DNA of 64,000 nucleotides from Nepenthes gracilis (lineage: Eukaryota > Streptophyta > Magnoliopsida > Caryophyllales > Nepenthaceae). The notes beneath the pieces are model-generated. The model saw only the letters and a program-made list of their open reading frames with translations, made no database searches and had not been told where the DNA came from. The position numbers were made by a program, and so were the translations under genes. The stretch lies in the NCBI GenBank assembly GCA_033239525.1, contig BSYO01000031.1, positions 744,001-808,000 on the forward strand, written 5' to 3'. Shown here in pieces: positions 22,356 to 33,990 of the stretch (the stretch's first letter is position 1; the number at the start of each line of letters is the position of its first letter).

Positions 22356-25300
22356 GTGATCAACATGATCTCTCCCGCGGCCGCCAGAAGCACCAGACAG
22401 AAGGAGCGAGAGCCGACTTCCAATAGCAAGAGAGCGAATATAGGGGATAGGAGTGATGTCATTAGCTTTAGTAGCGATGATATCGCACATGTAACGTTCC
22501 CCCATACTGATCCTCTTGTGGTAGCCGCCCTCATTTCAGACGATAAGATTGGTTACCAGCTGAAACGAGGCTTCATTGATCATAGAAGCTCACAGAATTT
22601 GCTGTATCCCAGTACCTTTTTTAAGCTCGGATTGAGGCGAGGTCAGATGAGAGCGGTCGATGGCCCTTTGTACGGCTTGGACAACGAACATGTGCCCATA
22701 CAGGGAATAGTCCTGCTAGAGGTCACCATGGGAACTTACCCACGCGTTGCAACGCGAAAGCTGGCGTTCCTCATTGTCGACCTACCATCTATTTACAACG
22801 CTATATTTGACAGACCTTTCCTCATAGCCTTTGGCGTAACGTTGATCCCTCATTTGAAGGTTAAGTTAGCGTGGGAGAAGTGCTAGGGGACTAGGCGATG
22901 GGAAGGACGTGCTACTTGTTCCAGGTCACCCCCGTAGCATCGGACCGCTCGGACGAAAATCTTGACCTCCGCGACGAAGCCCTGCTACGACAAGCCCAAT
23001 CAGGAGAAGCTACCGAAGCGATCCCTCTAAATCCCGCCGACCCAGAGAAGTGCATCCATGTGGGCAGCTTTCTCCCACCTACCAACTGCGATCGGTTAAT
23101 CACATTCCTGAAGATAAACTCTGATGTGCTTGCTTGGGTTCCTGCCGACATGCCCAGGATACCGGCCGAAGTGATGGTCCACAAGTTGGGTCTCGATTCC
23201 GGCCACAAGCCTATGCGGCAGAAGCGTAGGAACTATTCTATCGAGAAGCTTATTGCCATTAGAGAAGAAATGAAAAGACTCTTGCTTGCCGACCGCGATC
23301 AGTTAATCACATTCCAAAAGATAAACTCCAACGTGCTTGCTTGGGTTCCTGCTGACAAACCCGGGATACCGGCCGAAGTGATGGTCCACAAGTTGGGCCT
23401 TGATTCCGGCCACAAGCCCATGTGGCAGAAGCGTAGAAATCATTCCGTCGAGAAGCTGATTACCATAAGGGAAGAAGTGAAAAGACTCTTGGACGTCGAA
23501 TTTATTCGACAGGTCCAATACCCAGACTGGTTATCCAACGTCGTGTTGGTGAAAAAGTGCAATCGAAAATGGTAAATGTGCGTAGACTTCATCGACGTGA
23601 ATAAGGCTTGCCTAAAGGACAGCTTTCCTCTCCCTAGGATCCATCAGCTTGTAGACTCTACATTGGGGCACGAGCTCCCGAGCTTCATGGACACCTACTT
23701 TGGTCACAATCGGATCCAGATGCACCCTGAGGACGAAGAGCATACCTCCTCCACGACCAACTAGGGGACATACTGCTATAAGGTGATACCCTTCAGTCTC
23801 AAGAAACCGGGGCAACCTATTAACGCTTGGTGAACAAGATGTTCAAGGCTCAGATCGGGAAAACGTGGAAGTGTATGTCAACGACATGCTTATGAAGAGC
23901 AGGGGTTGCCGACAACCACATCCGTGACCTAGAGGAGGCCTTCCAGATCCTCTGGGTGCACAGGATGAAACTCAACCCTACCCAATGCATGTTCAGGGTA
24001 ACCTCCGGGAAGTTCCTAGGCTTCATCGTATCCCAACAAGGCATCGAAGCCAACCCGAAAAAGATCAAGGCCATCCTCGACAGGAACCCTCCACGGACGG
24101 TGAAAAAAGTACAGAAACTCACAAGGCAGCTGGCGGCCCTCTCACAATTCCTTGCCAGGTCCGCGGAGAAGTACTTGCCCCTTTTCAAGAAACTTAGGGG
24201 CACAAAATCGTCAGGATTTCAGTGGGCTGAGGAATATGACGAAGCCTTTAAAGAGCTAAAAACCTACCTCACCAACCCACCTCTCCTAAGCTCGTCGTGC
24301 ATGGGCGAGGACCTGTACCTCTACTTGTCTACGTCAGGAACAACCCTCAACTCTGTGCTAGTCAGAGAGCATGAGGGAGCCCGGCGGCCAATATACTACG
24401 TAAGCCGGGTACTGACAGATGTAGAGGTCCGCTATCCACATGCCGAAAGAATTGCATTGACGCTCATCTATTCGGCGCGGAATCTGCGGCCCTACTTCCA
24501 AGCACACCAAATCATCGTACTAACGGATCAACCTCCGAAGTCGATCCTGCAAAAACCAGAGTTCTAGACGGCTGGTCAAGCGAGCTGTGGAGTTGGGAGG
24601 GTTCGACGCGGAGTTCCAACCTCAGCCGACCCTCAAGGGTCAAGCCCTAGCGGACTTCATTGTCGAGGCAACCCAGCTCTAGATAACCCTGGCAGCCTAA
24701 GGAGCATGGGAGACCTCGGCTTCCCGATGAGGACCCTGAGTATGGACGGGTCATCCACTCAAGCAGGTAGCAGAGCTGGAGTCTCGCTAAATACTCCAGA
24801 CGACACGGAGATTACGTACTCTGCCGCGCTGACCTTCCTAGCTACCAACAATAGATACGAGGACCTTCTCGCAGGACTTTGCCTGGCCAAGGATTGTTCC
24901 GCAAAATCACTGGTTGTACACATCGACTCCGAGCTCGTGGTCAACCAGATCCAAGGAACCTTCAAAGCATCAAACCCTCAGCTTGTGAAATACCTGGCAA
25001 AGGTAAAGACCCTGATCTAGGGGTTCAACCGCATCCTGATAAAAAACGTCCCTAGGTTTAACAACTGGAAAGCTGACCGGCTGGCCAGGGACGTAACTGC
25101 GTGATCCTCAAAGCAGTACACTAAGGAACCGAGGGAGACTCTGGCCACACCCAGTATCGACTCCTCGGACCAAGAAGTGCTGCGGGTCGATAAGGGAGAC
25201 AACTGGATGACTCCGTACAGAAAGTACCTGACCGACGGAACTCTGCCCGACAATGCCAATGAGGCCAAACGGATCAAGAGGATGATAGGCTAGTACACGC

Positions 25301-26442
25301 TCCTCAACGGGTGGCTGTACAGGCGGGGATATTCTACTCCCTTCCTAAAATGCCTTACCCCCACGGAAGCCAAGTACGCTCTAAGTAAAGTACACCTCAG
25401 CATATGCGACTCGCAAATTGCGAGAAAGAACCTTGCATTCAAAATCATGCGACATGGTCTCTATTGGCCAACCCTGAAGCGAGATGCCATGAAATTTGTC
25501 AGGAAATGCGAGAGCTGCCAAGTCCACGGTTTCATGACTCACCTACCGCACACAAAGTTGTGCAGCCTTCAGTCCCCATAGCCATTTGCGCAATTGGGGC
25601 TTAACATCCTCGGACCGCTACCTTTGGCCTCCAGACAAAGGAACTTCCTAACCTCGGCATTGACTACTTCACCAAATGAGTAGAAGCAGTCCCTCTGGCT
25701 CGAATCACCAAGCAGAATGCAACAAAATTCCTCTGTCAAAACATCGTCTACTACTTTGGGATTCCCGATGTCAAAGTGACCAACAATGGAACCCAATTCA
25801 CCGGCAAACGGTTCACAAAGTATTGCACAGATCTGCACATTAGGCTGATCCATACATCCGTGGCGTACCCTCAAGCCGATTGACAGATTGAAGTCACCAA
25901 TTGCACGCTACTGCACGGGCTAAAGACCAAGCTGGAGGACACAGGGGGCTTGTGGGTCGAAGAGCTACCTTCCGTACTCTGGTCGTATCGAATAATCCTG
26001 CGGGAACCAATGAGAGAGACACCCTTCAGCCTCTGCTACGGGGCTTAGGTTGTAGTCTCCATTGAAGTGGGATTACCCTGCCTGCGGGTTGAATGTTTCG
26101 ATCCAACCACCAACTCTCACAGACTCTGGGAAAGCCTGGACCTACTTCCAGAAGTTCGAGACGCAGCCTGCCTACAGACCGAGGCCTATCAACAGCATAT
26201 CGCATATCGCATAGTACTACAACAAGAGGGTGAAAGCACGCCCGCTTGAGGTTGGAGATCTGATCCTCTATAGTATAGAGGCGGCGAGAAAAGCCGCGAG
26301 CAGGAACAAACTCTCCCCTAGGTGGGAAGGATCATTCCTCGTCTCCACAATCCTCCGGAGCGGAGCGTACAAGTTATACACCCAAAACGGAAAACTAGTC
26401 CCCCGGACCTGGAACGCCACCAACCTAAGAAAATACTACTAG
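22356..26442 (+). pseudogene. pol: E3 pol, with internal duplication, stops and a YVND motif
   Basis: Protease-like part at 22440-22890 (KRGFIDHRSSQNLLYPSTFF; the catalytic DxG is lost). Reverse transcriptase at 22898-24560 includes FIDVNKACLKDSFPLPRI and VYVNDMLMKS, where the expected YVDD reads YVND. A 207-bp in-frame duplication lies at 23088-23501. RNase H (LYLYLSTSGTTLNSVLVREHE) and a second RNase H starting SMDGSSTQAGSRAGVSL (24740) with HIDSELVVNQIQG follow. Integrase runs 25390-26442: zinc finger KCESCQVHG, then LLHGLKTKLED and a C-terminus with RWEGSFLVSTILRSGAYK. Several in-frame stops (for example 24566, 25018, 25565) confirm loss of function. AATAAA lies downstream at about 26518. 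Confidence 0.9.
23088..23501 (+). repeat. 207-bp tandem duplication at the RT N-terminus of E3
   Basis: GCGATCGGTTAATCACATTC at 23088 recurs as GCGATCAGTTAATCACATTC at 23295. The encoded 69-residue block (LAWVPADMP / LAWVPADKP, EVMVHKLGLDSGHKPM twice) is repeated in frame. E1 and E4 have one copy. The copies have diverged by several bases. Confidence 0.85.
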
Positions 26443-26596
26443 TGACGCGGCGCCGACCTAGGTAAGGCATGCACACGCATCCTGAAGAGTGCTTGTACAT
26501 GCATCAAGTTTTTGCTTAATAAAATTAATTATTCTGTTAGGCCTGCATCTCCATTCGTGTGAATTGTTAGCACGCATAGCATTCCAAAAATAATAT

Positions 26597-26625
26597 GAAC
26601 TAAATTGCCCCTAAGTCGGGAGGAC
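26597..26625 (+). promoter_or_regulatory. Conserved block of E3
   Basis: ACTAAATTGCCCCTAAGTCG, the reverse complement of the family block seen in E1, E2 and E7; pol runs on the plus strand here. It stands between pol and the repeat array. Confidence 0.6.
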
Positions 26626-26639
26626 AATCGTTCGTCCGT

Positions 26640-27040
26640 AAAACGAGACCTTGGCCCCGTGCCAAGCAGCCCATGAGCGGCCATCTCAAAACCTCAATCC
26701 TCCGTCAAGTGGCCCAAAGCGGTCCAGAAACCTTGGTCCCGCGCCAAGTAGCCCATCAGCGGTCTCATCCAAACCTCGACCATGCATCGAGCGGTCCGAA
26801 AGTGGACACATCCAGACTTTGAGTCCATGTCGGAAGGGTCCCAAGTGACCCGCTACCTTGGCCTCGCGTCAATCGACTCGAAGGCGGTCATCACTAAACC
26901 CCGGCTCTGCGCCAAGGGGGTCCGTACAGCCCAGGGGATTACAGTCCCAAACCAAACGACCCAGGTGGTCAAGACATTAGGCCTAGGGGCTTTTGAAGCT
27001 TCCCAACTTGTGGCCACCAAAACCTTAGGGGGTAAGAATT
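26640..27040. repeat. E3 degenerate tandem array
   Basis: About seven units of 45-60 bp with AACCTTGGTCCCGCGCCAAG, CGGTCC and GTGGCC cores. This is the strongly diverged equivalent of the arrays in the other Tat elements, ending with CCTTAGGGGGTAAG at 27026. Confidence 0.55.
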
Positions 27041-27559
27041 GCAGGCGTGCGGTGACCTCTTCACGAAGAAGAGAGCACCCTCAGTCTACGATGGTCGAGG
27101 GCTAGGACCTTGTACACGGTAGCGATGACGCCTTGAGCGTGGGCCACGCACCTAACACGAATACTGCACCATGAAAGGCCGAGACCCGGAGTCCGGCTGT
27201 CGCGGCCTAAAAACCCGGCTAGCCCTCAGTGTGGCTCCATGGGACTTGCGATGACGTCCACTTAACTGGATCGACTTCCCATTAAATGCGCGAGATGCCA
27301 CGACATCCTCTAAAGAGAGACGAGTGCAGCGCAAGAAGACACCGGATTGGAGCCTTGGCGACAATATCTTCGCAAGCTTAGCCGTTAAACGCGAGACACG
27401 ACCTCACAGATCACATTGGGAGACAATGTATACAAAAGAGAAAGGAGCTGCTTTTCATTCACTTGTACAAGGAGCAAAAAATAAGGGGAGTAAAAGTGAG
27501 AAAATGAAAGAAAAGTAATGTATACAAATAAGACTACTGTGGAGGGTCAGACGGACTTA
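27041..27559. other. E3 intervening region
   Basis: No gene supported. It corresponds to the 3' flank of aORF-A on the minus strand, with an AT-rich stretch (27470-27520) that may hold its transcript end. Confidence 0.35.
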
Positions 27560-29541
27560 CCTCCTCAAGGAAATTCCATAGGCAAGACCTGTCCCTGACC
27601 CCAGCGTTGCCAGGGTAGAAGACTCCCTCCGGGATGTCAGGAGCCGCAAGAGAAGCAATCCTACGGCACAAGCGAATGCCGTCCCAAAATCAAGTCTCCA
27701 TCACGAGATCTGCCTCTGACAGAGTAAGCTGACCCCTCAGATTCCTGAACAAGCGTGAATTGTCATCTTCAAGAACGGTGAGCGCCTCTTTCGGCCGTCC
27801 CACCTCCAGTTGTAGACGCGCGGCCGCCGATGCACGTTGCCCATTCTCCTCCTTCAAGCGCCTAACTTCCTCTTGCGCCCACTCGCTGTCCTCTCGAAGT
27901 GAAGTGACCTTGGCTCTCGTACACTAGACAACGTGCAACCCGCGGTGAAAGCTCCCGTACAGAAGGGCGGCTAGCTCATCAAGAGGGTCAACATCCTCAA
28001 GAATCTGAGTGGAAAATGAAGAAATCAAAAAAATGCCCAAAAATTATGACTGCGACAGAACGACTAGTTCGGAGCAACTGTACTTGAGCGAAAGCGACGT
28101 CCGGAGGACGTGCTAAATCTCCTGACGCAATGCACCCAAGGGCTCCTCGTGTTCAACCGTGGCTCCCGTAGGGCTTGAATGGTCCGAAAGCGCGGAAGGC
28201 AAAGGAACGCTTGGGGGCTCCGGCTCTGGAGCCATCTCTCCCACGGCCATCTCAGCCCCCAGCGGGCCGGCCTCCGATACGACTTTTGCTTCTGATGCCA
28301 CAGGGACATCGTCCATGATCCCCCCCCCACCGAAATTGGCTCCGCAAAGATCACAGCCGGCTTTGAAGATCCCTCTAACTCTGGCGCTGCTGCTGGCACG
28401 CATGCTTCCTCCGGGTCACCGAAGACCAATGCGCCGCTCGCCGTGCCTAGAGCCGCCTCCATGACCAGCTTCGGTGGTTCTAGATCGACGAAGGAGTGTG
28501 CAAGAGACTCCACCCCAGAATAAAGCCCCACTACAGGGACGCCAGACTTAGCTAGCGCCACGGTCGGAATCAGAATGGGTTCGTTGGCCTCCTTCTGAGG
28601 CCCGGCGCTTGACGTCACCTCCAGGACTGGAGCCTAAACACGCACAGCAGAACCGGCAGCCAACCTCTACGACCTCCGCGTGGAGTTACTTCCCACCTCC
28701 CTCAACCTCTTCATGGGAGCCTCAATCTCCTCCTCATCAGAAGACGATTCCAGTAACGAACAACTCTCCTCCTCGTCCCCTCCGAACGGTGGGGGAATGG
28801 CGACTTCCCCAAGAACCTTTTTTGCAGGATTGGCGACGCGCTAGCCTAATGAAGGCCCCCACTTAGTGGCCTCAAACGTAATGGATGTCAAAAAATAGCC
28901 TAGGATGGAGAACTTCGCCATCTGGGATTCAACGGCGGCGACTAACTCCACCACTTCCTTGGTATCATCCGTTGACACTAAAACGTGGAAGAACTCCGAA
29001 ATTGGGCTCCACTCACGCGAAAGCTCAGAGTCAGGGGGCTCCTGCAAGAAGAAGAATCAACTTTTTCAGTTTTTACTGAGTCAGGATTGGTCCCTCGAAA
29101 GTGGAAGCCAGTCTTCGGTGACATGGAGATCCAGTCCTCCGACTCCAAGAAACGAAAGATCAACCTAGCCGCCTTGGCGTCAAAAGAGCCGCCATGAAGG
29201 TGAGCGAAGATACACACCGAGACCAGATAATGGAGGGCGTCAGGGTGAAGCCTCGCCACAGGAATGCCCAACGCCTCCACCAGCACATACAGAGTGCATG
29301 GCATGAGATAATGTAGCCCCCCTCTTAGATGGTGCTCATAAACTGTGACGAAGCCATCTGGTGGAGTGTTAGCTCTATCTGCGGAGCCAAGAGCATGATA
29401 ATCCCAACCGCTGGGGATCCCATAATCTACCGTCAGAGCGGCGATAGCGCTTGCCATCAAAACAGACCCTGTGTTATCGACCCCATGCTGACTCACCCTA
29501 GAAGTTCGCGAGGAGGAAAGAGACTCTCTCTTCTTTGCCAT
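27560..29541 (-). pseudogene. E3 antisense ORF A (aORF-A)
   Basis: Starts MAKKRESLSSSRTSRVSQHG at 29541 and is open for about 185 codons. The N-terminal domain has DYGIPSGWDYHALG, PPDGFVTVYEHHLRGGLHYL, ALGIPVARLHPDALHYLVSV and ESEDWISMSP, typical of the 'putative gypsy type transposon' family (PF04195-like). A Glu/Pro/Ala-rich linker lies at 28620-28060, then a helical region. The C-terminal module survives as DGIRLCRRIASLAAPDIP (near 27640), with a stop just before it. Frames shift at least twice. A TATA element lies 75 bp upstream. Its role in the element is unknown. Confidence 0.75.
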
Positions 29542-29615
29542 CTCTCTCTCATCATGTGGGACAAGATTGGAGACTTTTCAGCACAAGGAAACAAAGGGAA
29601 TTTTGCAGAAGACTG

Positions 29616-29627
29616 GTTTAAATAGGC
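29616..29627 (-). promoter_or_regulatory. TATA element of E3 aORF-A
   Basis: GCCTATTTAAAC on the minus strand, 75 bp before the ATG at 29541. The identical 12-mer precedes aORF-B of the same element. Confidence 0.65.
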
Positions 29628-29965
29628 AACGAAGTGCCAACGCACGGGAAACCCAAACAACGCCTCCACAGAGTTGCTGGGCCGCGTGCTGGCCCCGTGG
29701 AAGCATCACGATCGTTCGTCAAACTGCAGATCGATATCACTTCAACTGCCAAGCGAAGATCCCCGCTGTCACACCCGCGTTTAATGCAGGGATTTCAATC
29801 ACTGGAAAGGACAACAACAGGACTTTCGAAAGAAATGCACGGGAATGAAAACAAACTATTCAGCCACAGCAAACCACGGAAAATAAAACGGCATAGCTAA
29901 GTGTTGAATTTTATTATGATATTCATTAATAACTTTTTACAGTAGCTTACGACAGTGGAATACAT

Positions 29966-30690
29966 TTAACGTCCCTCATGTGTCGTAGAAGAACCTGGTG
30001 CCGAATACTCCACCAGGTCCGGGCGTGTCCAGGCACTGGAGTTTCGAGAATCCAGGACGCTGATGCGAAAGTTCGGATCCTCCAGCGAGACTAGTCTCCG
30101 GCTGAGACGGATGCCGTCCTGGAAGTTCCTTTCCAGTGCATGGGCGACTTCCTCTAGCAAGAACCTCAACCTTAGCTCAGTCTCCATTCGCGCGACCTCC
30201 GTCCCAAACTGTTGCCGTAGCTGCTCACGCTCTTCTTGAAGAGCCAAAATGCGGGCTCGCGCGCCCATGTTAGCATTGGCGAGCCTGGACGTCCTCGCCT
30301 CCGATTCTCCCATGCTCCCTCAAAGTGCGTGGCGCGGGCCCTCAACTGCTCTATCTCCTCTACCGTGACTTGCACCCGGGTTTCGACGTCTTCGACCGCC
30401 CTGGCAACTTGTCGGAGCAAAAAATCCGCCCTCCCTGGGCCATGCTCCTGCGAGCCGGCGGACCTCTCCGCCCTCTCAAAGCCTGGAGGCGCCCTCAGGA
30501 ATCGCACAAGGCCCACGATAGTAGCCTCCAAGTGACGCCCCTCCGATGCGGCAAAACTCGAGATCCTAGAAGCATGGGTCCCAGTTTCAGACTCTCCAGA
30601 AAAATATCCCAATCTGGATGACAAAGACGACTCCACCATCAGGATTGCAATAAGTGCCGGCGAAAGAAGGAAGGATCGCAAGCAATACAA
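29966..30690 (-). pseudogene. E3 antisense ORF B (aORF-B)
   Basis: Two overlapping minus-strand frames (30690-30172 and 30313-29966) together read as one gene with a shift near 30310. The N-terminal part includes SESETGTHASRISSFAASEG; a coiled coil follows (VEDVETRVQVTVEEIEQLRA and ILALQEEREQLRQQFG). The C-terminal module is ELRLRFLLEEVAHALERNFQ, DGIRLSRRLVSLEDPNF, then SSAWTRPDLVEYSAPGS. That last segment aligns with TQRSDLVWYS of E4 aORF-B, which identifies it as type B. It lies on the LTR side of aORF-A, the reverse of E4 and E7. Confidence 0.65.
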
Positions 30691-30745
30691 AACTTCACAC
30701 CACCAAAGAAGTAGCAGAGCGTGTTATCTGATAAGGGATTTGTGC

Positions 30746-30757
30746 GTTTAAATAGGC
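30746..30757 (-). promoter_or_regulatory. TATA element of E3 aORF-B
   Basis: GCCTATTTAAAC, identical to the one before aORF-A, 56 bp upstream of the ATG at 30690. Confidence 0.6.
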
Positions 30758-32136
30758 GAAGTTCTCCCCAAAAACGGCTGTGCTCTAAAGGCAAAGAGTG
30801 CTAGAACAAGGCCAACGAGTGCGCTCCATGTGGAGAATCCCTGAAGCCTCGCGCGTTTCCAAGGCAAATCATTATGACGCAGCACTCCGCAATCTCCCAC
30901 GCACTTAATGCGCCAGATGGATAGATGGGTGTGACCGCCGTTAGTGGCGTTCCAGCCTCCGCGGCCCCAGACGTCAGAGGCTGCCCTTGAGCCGCGTCGT
31001 CCCAACGACGGTCAGCGTATAGGCTCAAGGGGTGGAACTGGCAAAACTAACCGCAAGTGTCCGAAGATACTCGAGTGCGCGGAATAGGGTGCGACACGAC
31101 GAGGGAAAGCAATCGGTAAGAGAAAGTACGCGCTACAAGATGGAAGAGTAAAGACAAAGGGACTACTTCTTTTATTAATCAAGGCTTTCCTTATAAAGTA
31201 CAAGATTTATAGCAGCAAAGGTATAAGAAAGAGGAAGAAGATACGACATGGGGCCCAGCCCCATGGTGACTATCCCAGATGCCTAAGCAAGCTTAGGGAA
31301 CGTGATCCACATGAGATCACCACAGTCTCGGCGCTGGTTACCCAACAAGCCACTAGGGGCAGTCGTATGTTTGCCTGCTCACGATGGAGATGATCCCAGT
31401 GTTATCCACCGAGGCAAAACCAACACTCAGCTCAAGAGCCTCTAGAAGGGACCAAAAAAGGGAAAACCCTACAGTTCCCTCACTGGGGCTCCCCTCTCTG
31501 CCTCCTCCACGGCCCACACACGAACCAAGTGAAGTGGAGACCGCGAGCGACGTACTTCACCAGCGGGAAACACCCTCGTGAAAGTTCCACCGCGATCCCA
31601 CAGCGCTTTAGACGAGTCACACCATGGAGGGGAGGCACGTGACAATAGCAGAGTGGCCAAGCCACCCTCATTAGCATGAGGAATCGACCACAGCACGGGC
31701 GTGATGATAGTCTTCTACAAGAATTTCGGATCTCCAGTTAGTCCATCCAATTCCTTCGCAGATCCCCACCAAAGGTGGAGCAAGCCAAAGCCTTTGCATT
31801 GTTCCCTCAAAGACAGCCAAAGGATGCACTACACTCACTAAGAAGCCCACCTATTTATGGACAAAATGGCACCCTTCTTGTGCCCGACGAGGCATGCTTC
31901 CCAGCAGATGTCTTTCATGAAATAGGAAAAGCCCTCAAATCAGATGCAACCCCAGGCGTGCGAATCCTCCCAATCCGGGCACCGAATCGCTGCAGCATAG
32001 AAAGGCCTGCGTAAATGTCTGGGGAAGGCGCGAGCCCAGAAGACGACAAGTGTTGGAGCATCTCGAGGGAAACCGGCGGACCGCGAATTGGAGCCAAGGA
32101 ACATGCCAAGCCGCAACCACTGGTCAACCCAGGCAT
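30758..32136. other. E3 region between antisense genes and 3' LTR
   Basis: No recognisable gene. Short minus-strand frames (for example 31696-31469) match nothing I know. It may contain the promoter side of the antisense genes or an unrelated acquired segment. TTTATTAATCAA at 31171 resembles text at the 3' ends of other antisense ORFs, hinting at a lost third antisense gene. Confidence 0.3.
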
Positions 32137-32146
32137 AGGGGGCTAG
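32137..32146 (+). other. E3 polypurine tract
   Basis: AGGGGGCTAG directly before the 3' LTR; identical to that of E4 (47031-47040). Confidence 0.88.
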
Positions 32147-33036
32147 TGTTGGGTCCAATACTAGAGCCCAAGAAGATCCGAAGCCCAACCCACAGAACAG
32201 GCGCCTAATGGGCCGTCAAAGTCCAACGACACGCGACGCCTACGTGGTAACCCACAATCAGCAGCCAACGGGCACCTTCTGCAGCTCATTAATGCGGCTG
32301 CCAGGAAATGGCAAAAGAGCAGAAGAAACCAGCCAATGGAGAAACAGTCAACGCTGCCAGCCGCGATTCAGGCAGCTGCTCACAGATGACCCGCCAATCC
32401 CAACTCAAAGGGGAGACCAAGCGTGGCTGGCAACATCCGATAGTGTGCCTGCCATCGCTAAATGATAGCCGACATGCCGACAATCGTCAACAGTGATCAG
32501 CGGCCAATGAACCTTAGCAACAGGAGTTCTCGCGCCCAAAGGCCCTCATCATGGGACCTATAAAATCCCTCTTCTTCAACGAAGATGGGATCAATCAATC
32601 GAATCCGGGACAATTAACTCAACGCCACGAGCCTTAAGCTTACAAGCTATCCTCCAGATCCAAACTCCTCATCCTATTCAGGTGACAAGAAGTCAGCCAC
32701 CCGCAGCGGTGCACCTAGGGAGTCGGGCCTCCCACCACCCGCTCATTATTCTTCCACACAAACATACACACACCACCCACACATTTACAGCACACTTCTG
32801 CACACCTATTAGCTTGCGCCCCATTTCTGTTCATTGTGAAAATTTACTGACTTGAGCGTCGGAGTGGCCTTGGTGAGAGAAATCCCGCCGGACCTCTGAT
32901 CTCTTATTCATTGATTGTGTTGTGCAGGCCTGGGTTAATAGAGACGGAGATCAGACCCTTCCGCGAACGCTTTAGAATGGCTAGGAATTCAAAGGCTCCC
33001 TAATCCGTACGATAATCAAGAATCCGAGATGTAAAA
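32147..33036 (+). repeat. E3 3' LTR (890 bp)
   Basis: Starts TGTTGGGTCCAATACTAG, TATAAAA at 32559-32565, ends GAGATGTAAAA before the CATAC target duplication. Confidence 0.93.
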
Positions 33037-33041
33037 CATAC

Positions 33042-33350
33042 ATCTGCCCTTCCTCAATATGTTTGTTGAGATGAAATTTCGTTTTTTTCTTAATAATAAT
33101 CCTGTGATTATTATTCATCTTTGTGTAATTTTTTTTTTTTTAAATTAAATTTATATTTACCAATTCAAATGATATTTTATTTGTTCATCTTATTTTTTTA
33201 AAATGTAATTTAATTTTTGTATTTTTTATCATAATAAAAAATTTATATTTTTTCTTGATTAAAAATGTAAAATCAAGAAAAAAATAATAGATTTTTGTAT
33301 TTTTTTATCATATAATTGTTATTGAGAATTTATTAAATTAGATGAGTATA
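33042..33350 (+). other. Left-arm DUF247 intron fragment between E3 and solo LTR
   Basis: AT-rich, and reads as the reverse complement of about 37350-37631 of the right arm. No gene. Confidence 0.8.
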
Positions 33351-33355
33351 ATTTT

Positions 33356-33932
33356 TGTTGCGTCCATGGACTTTGATAGTTGTACGGATCAATACATTTG
33401 TCTATCGGATATTTATGAGTTTTCAGTCTCCGTACGTCTCTAATTAAAACCTATACAATCACAAGCACAATCAAATGATTAACGGGATGAATTTTTCAAT
33501 ATATCATCCGACGGTCAAATCAAATATTTCCTCAAAGAAAAGAAAAGACAGAGGTAGTAGAAATATGCAATGATGTCCGAGGGGTCACTCTTTTAGCATT
33601 TTAGATTGAAAGAGAGAGTGTGCGCTTTTAGCGTCTTTTGTATTCTTCTGTAAAGAGAACTAAGTCCCTTGATTAGTTGGAGAGTATTGATATTTATAGA
33701 AGATGGGCGATGATTAACCGTTAGGAAAACTGATAAATGATTAGTTTTTATCCCGACAGTAATTTTGCCTAACGTACGATGTCGTTAGTTAGATAACATT
33801 TCGGGTCGTTAAATTGACCTCGGCCTTATATACCTATATGGGCCGCATGGACGTTTAGGCCGTCGAGTTTTATCTTTCGGGCGGAAGCCATATTGGACCG
33901 ATTTCTTTCGGCCGTGGACACAGTATCCATCA
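33356..33932 (-). mobile_element. Gypsy-type solo LTR (577 bp) in DUF247 intron
   Basis: Flanked by a perfect ATTTT duplication (33351-33355, 33933-33937). On the minus strand it starts TGATGGATACTGTG and ends GGACGCAACA. It contains TCATCCGACGGTCAAATC, related to the U5 of E2. The right arm has the uninterrupted site near 37340-37352. Confidence 0.9.
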
Positions 33933-33990
33933 ATTTTATTTTACAAAAAAGAAAAAATTGGAGACTAAAACACATTTTCAATACTTTTAG

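Larger units (their letters stand above)
19889..33036 (+). mobile_element. E3: complete-length Tat-type gypsy element (13,148 bp) with two antisense ORFs
   Basis: Bounded by LTRs of 891 and 890 bp and a perfect CATAC target duplication (19884-19888 and 33037-33041). The right arm has the empty site at 37632-37636. Inside are the primer site, gag, protease-RT-RNase H-RNase H-integrase, conserved block, repeat array, antisense aORF-A, antisense aORF-B and the polypurine tract. Counting by eye over the first 170 LTR bases, about 13% differ, so the insertion is old. All genes have stops or shifts. Confidence 0.95.

Noticed and set aside
28159..28464. Plus-strand frames across E3 28,000-30,600
   Set aside because: Shadows of the minus-strand antisense genes, which carry the conserved domains.
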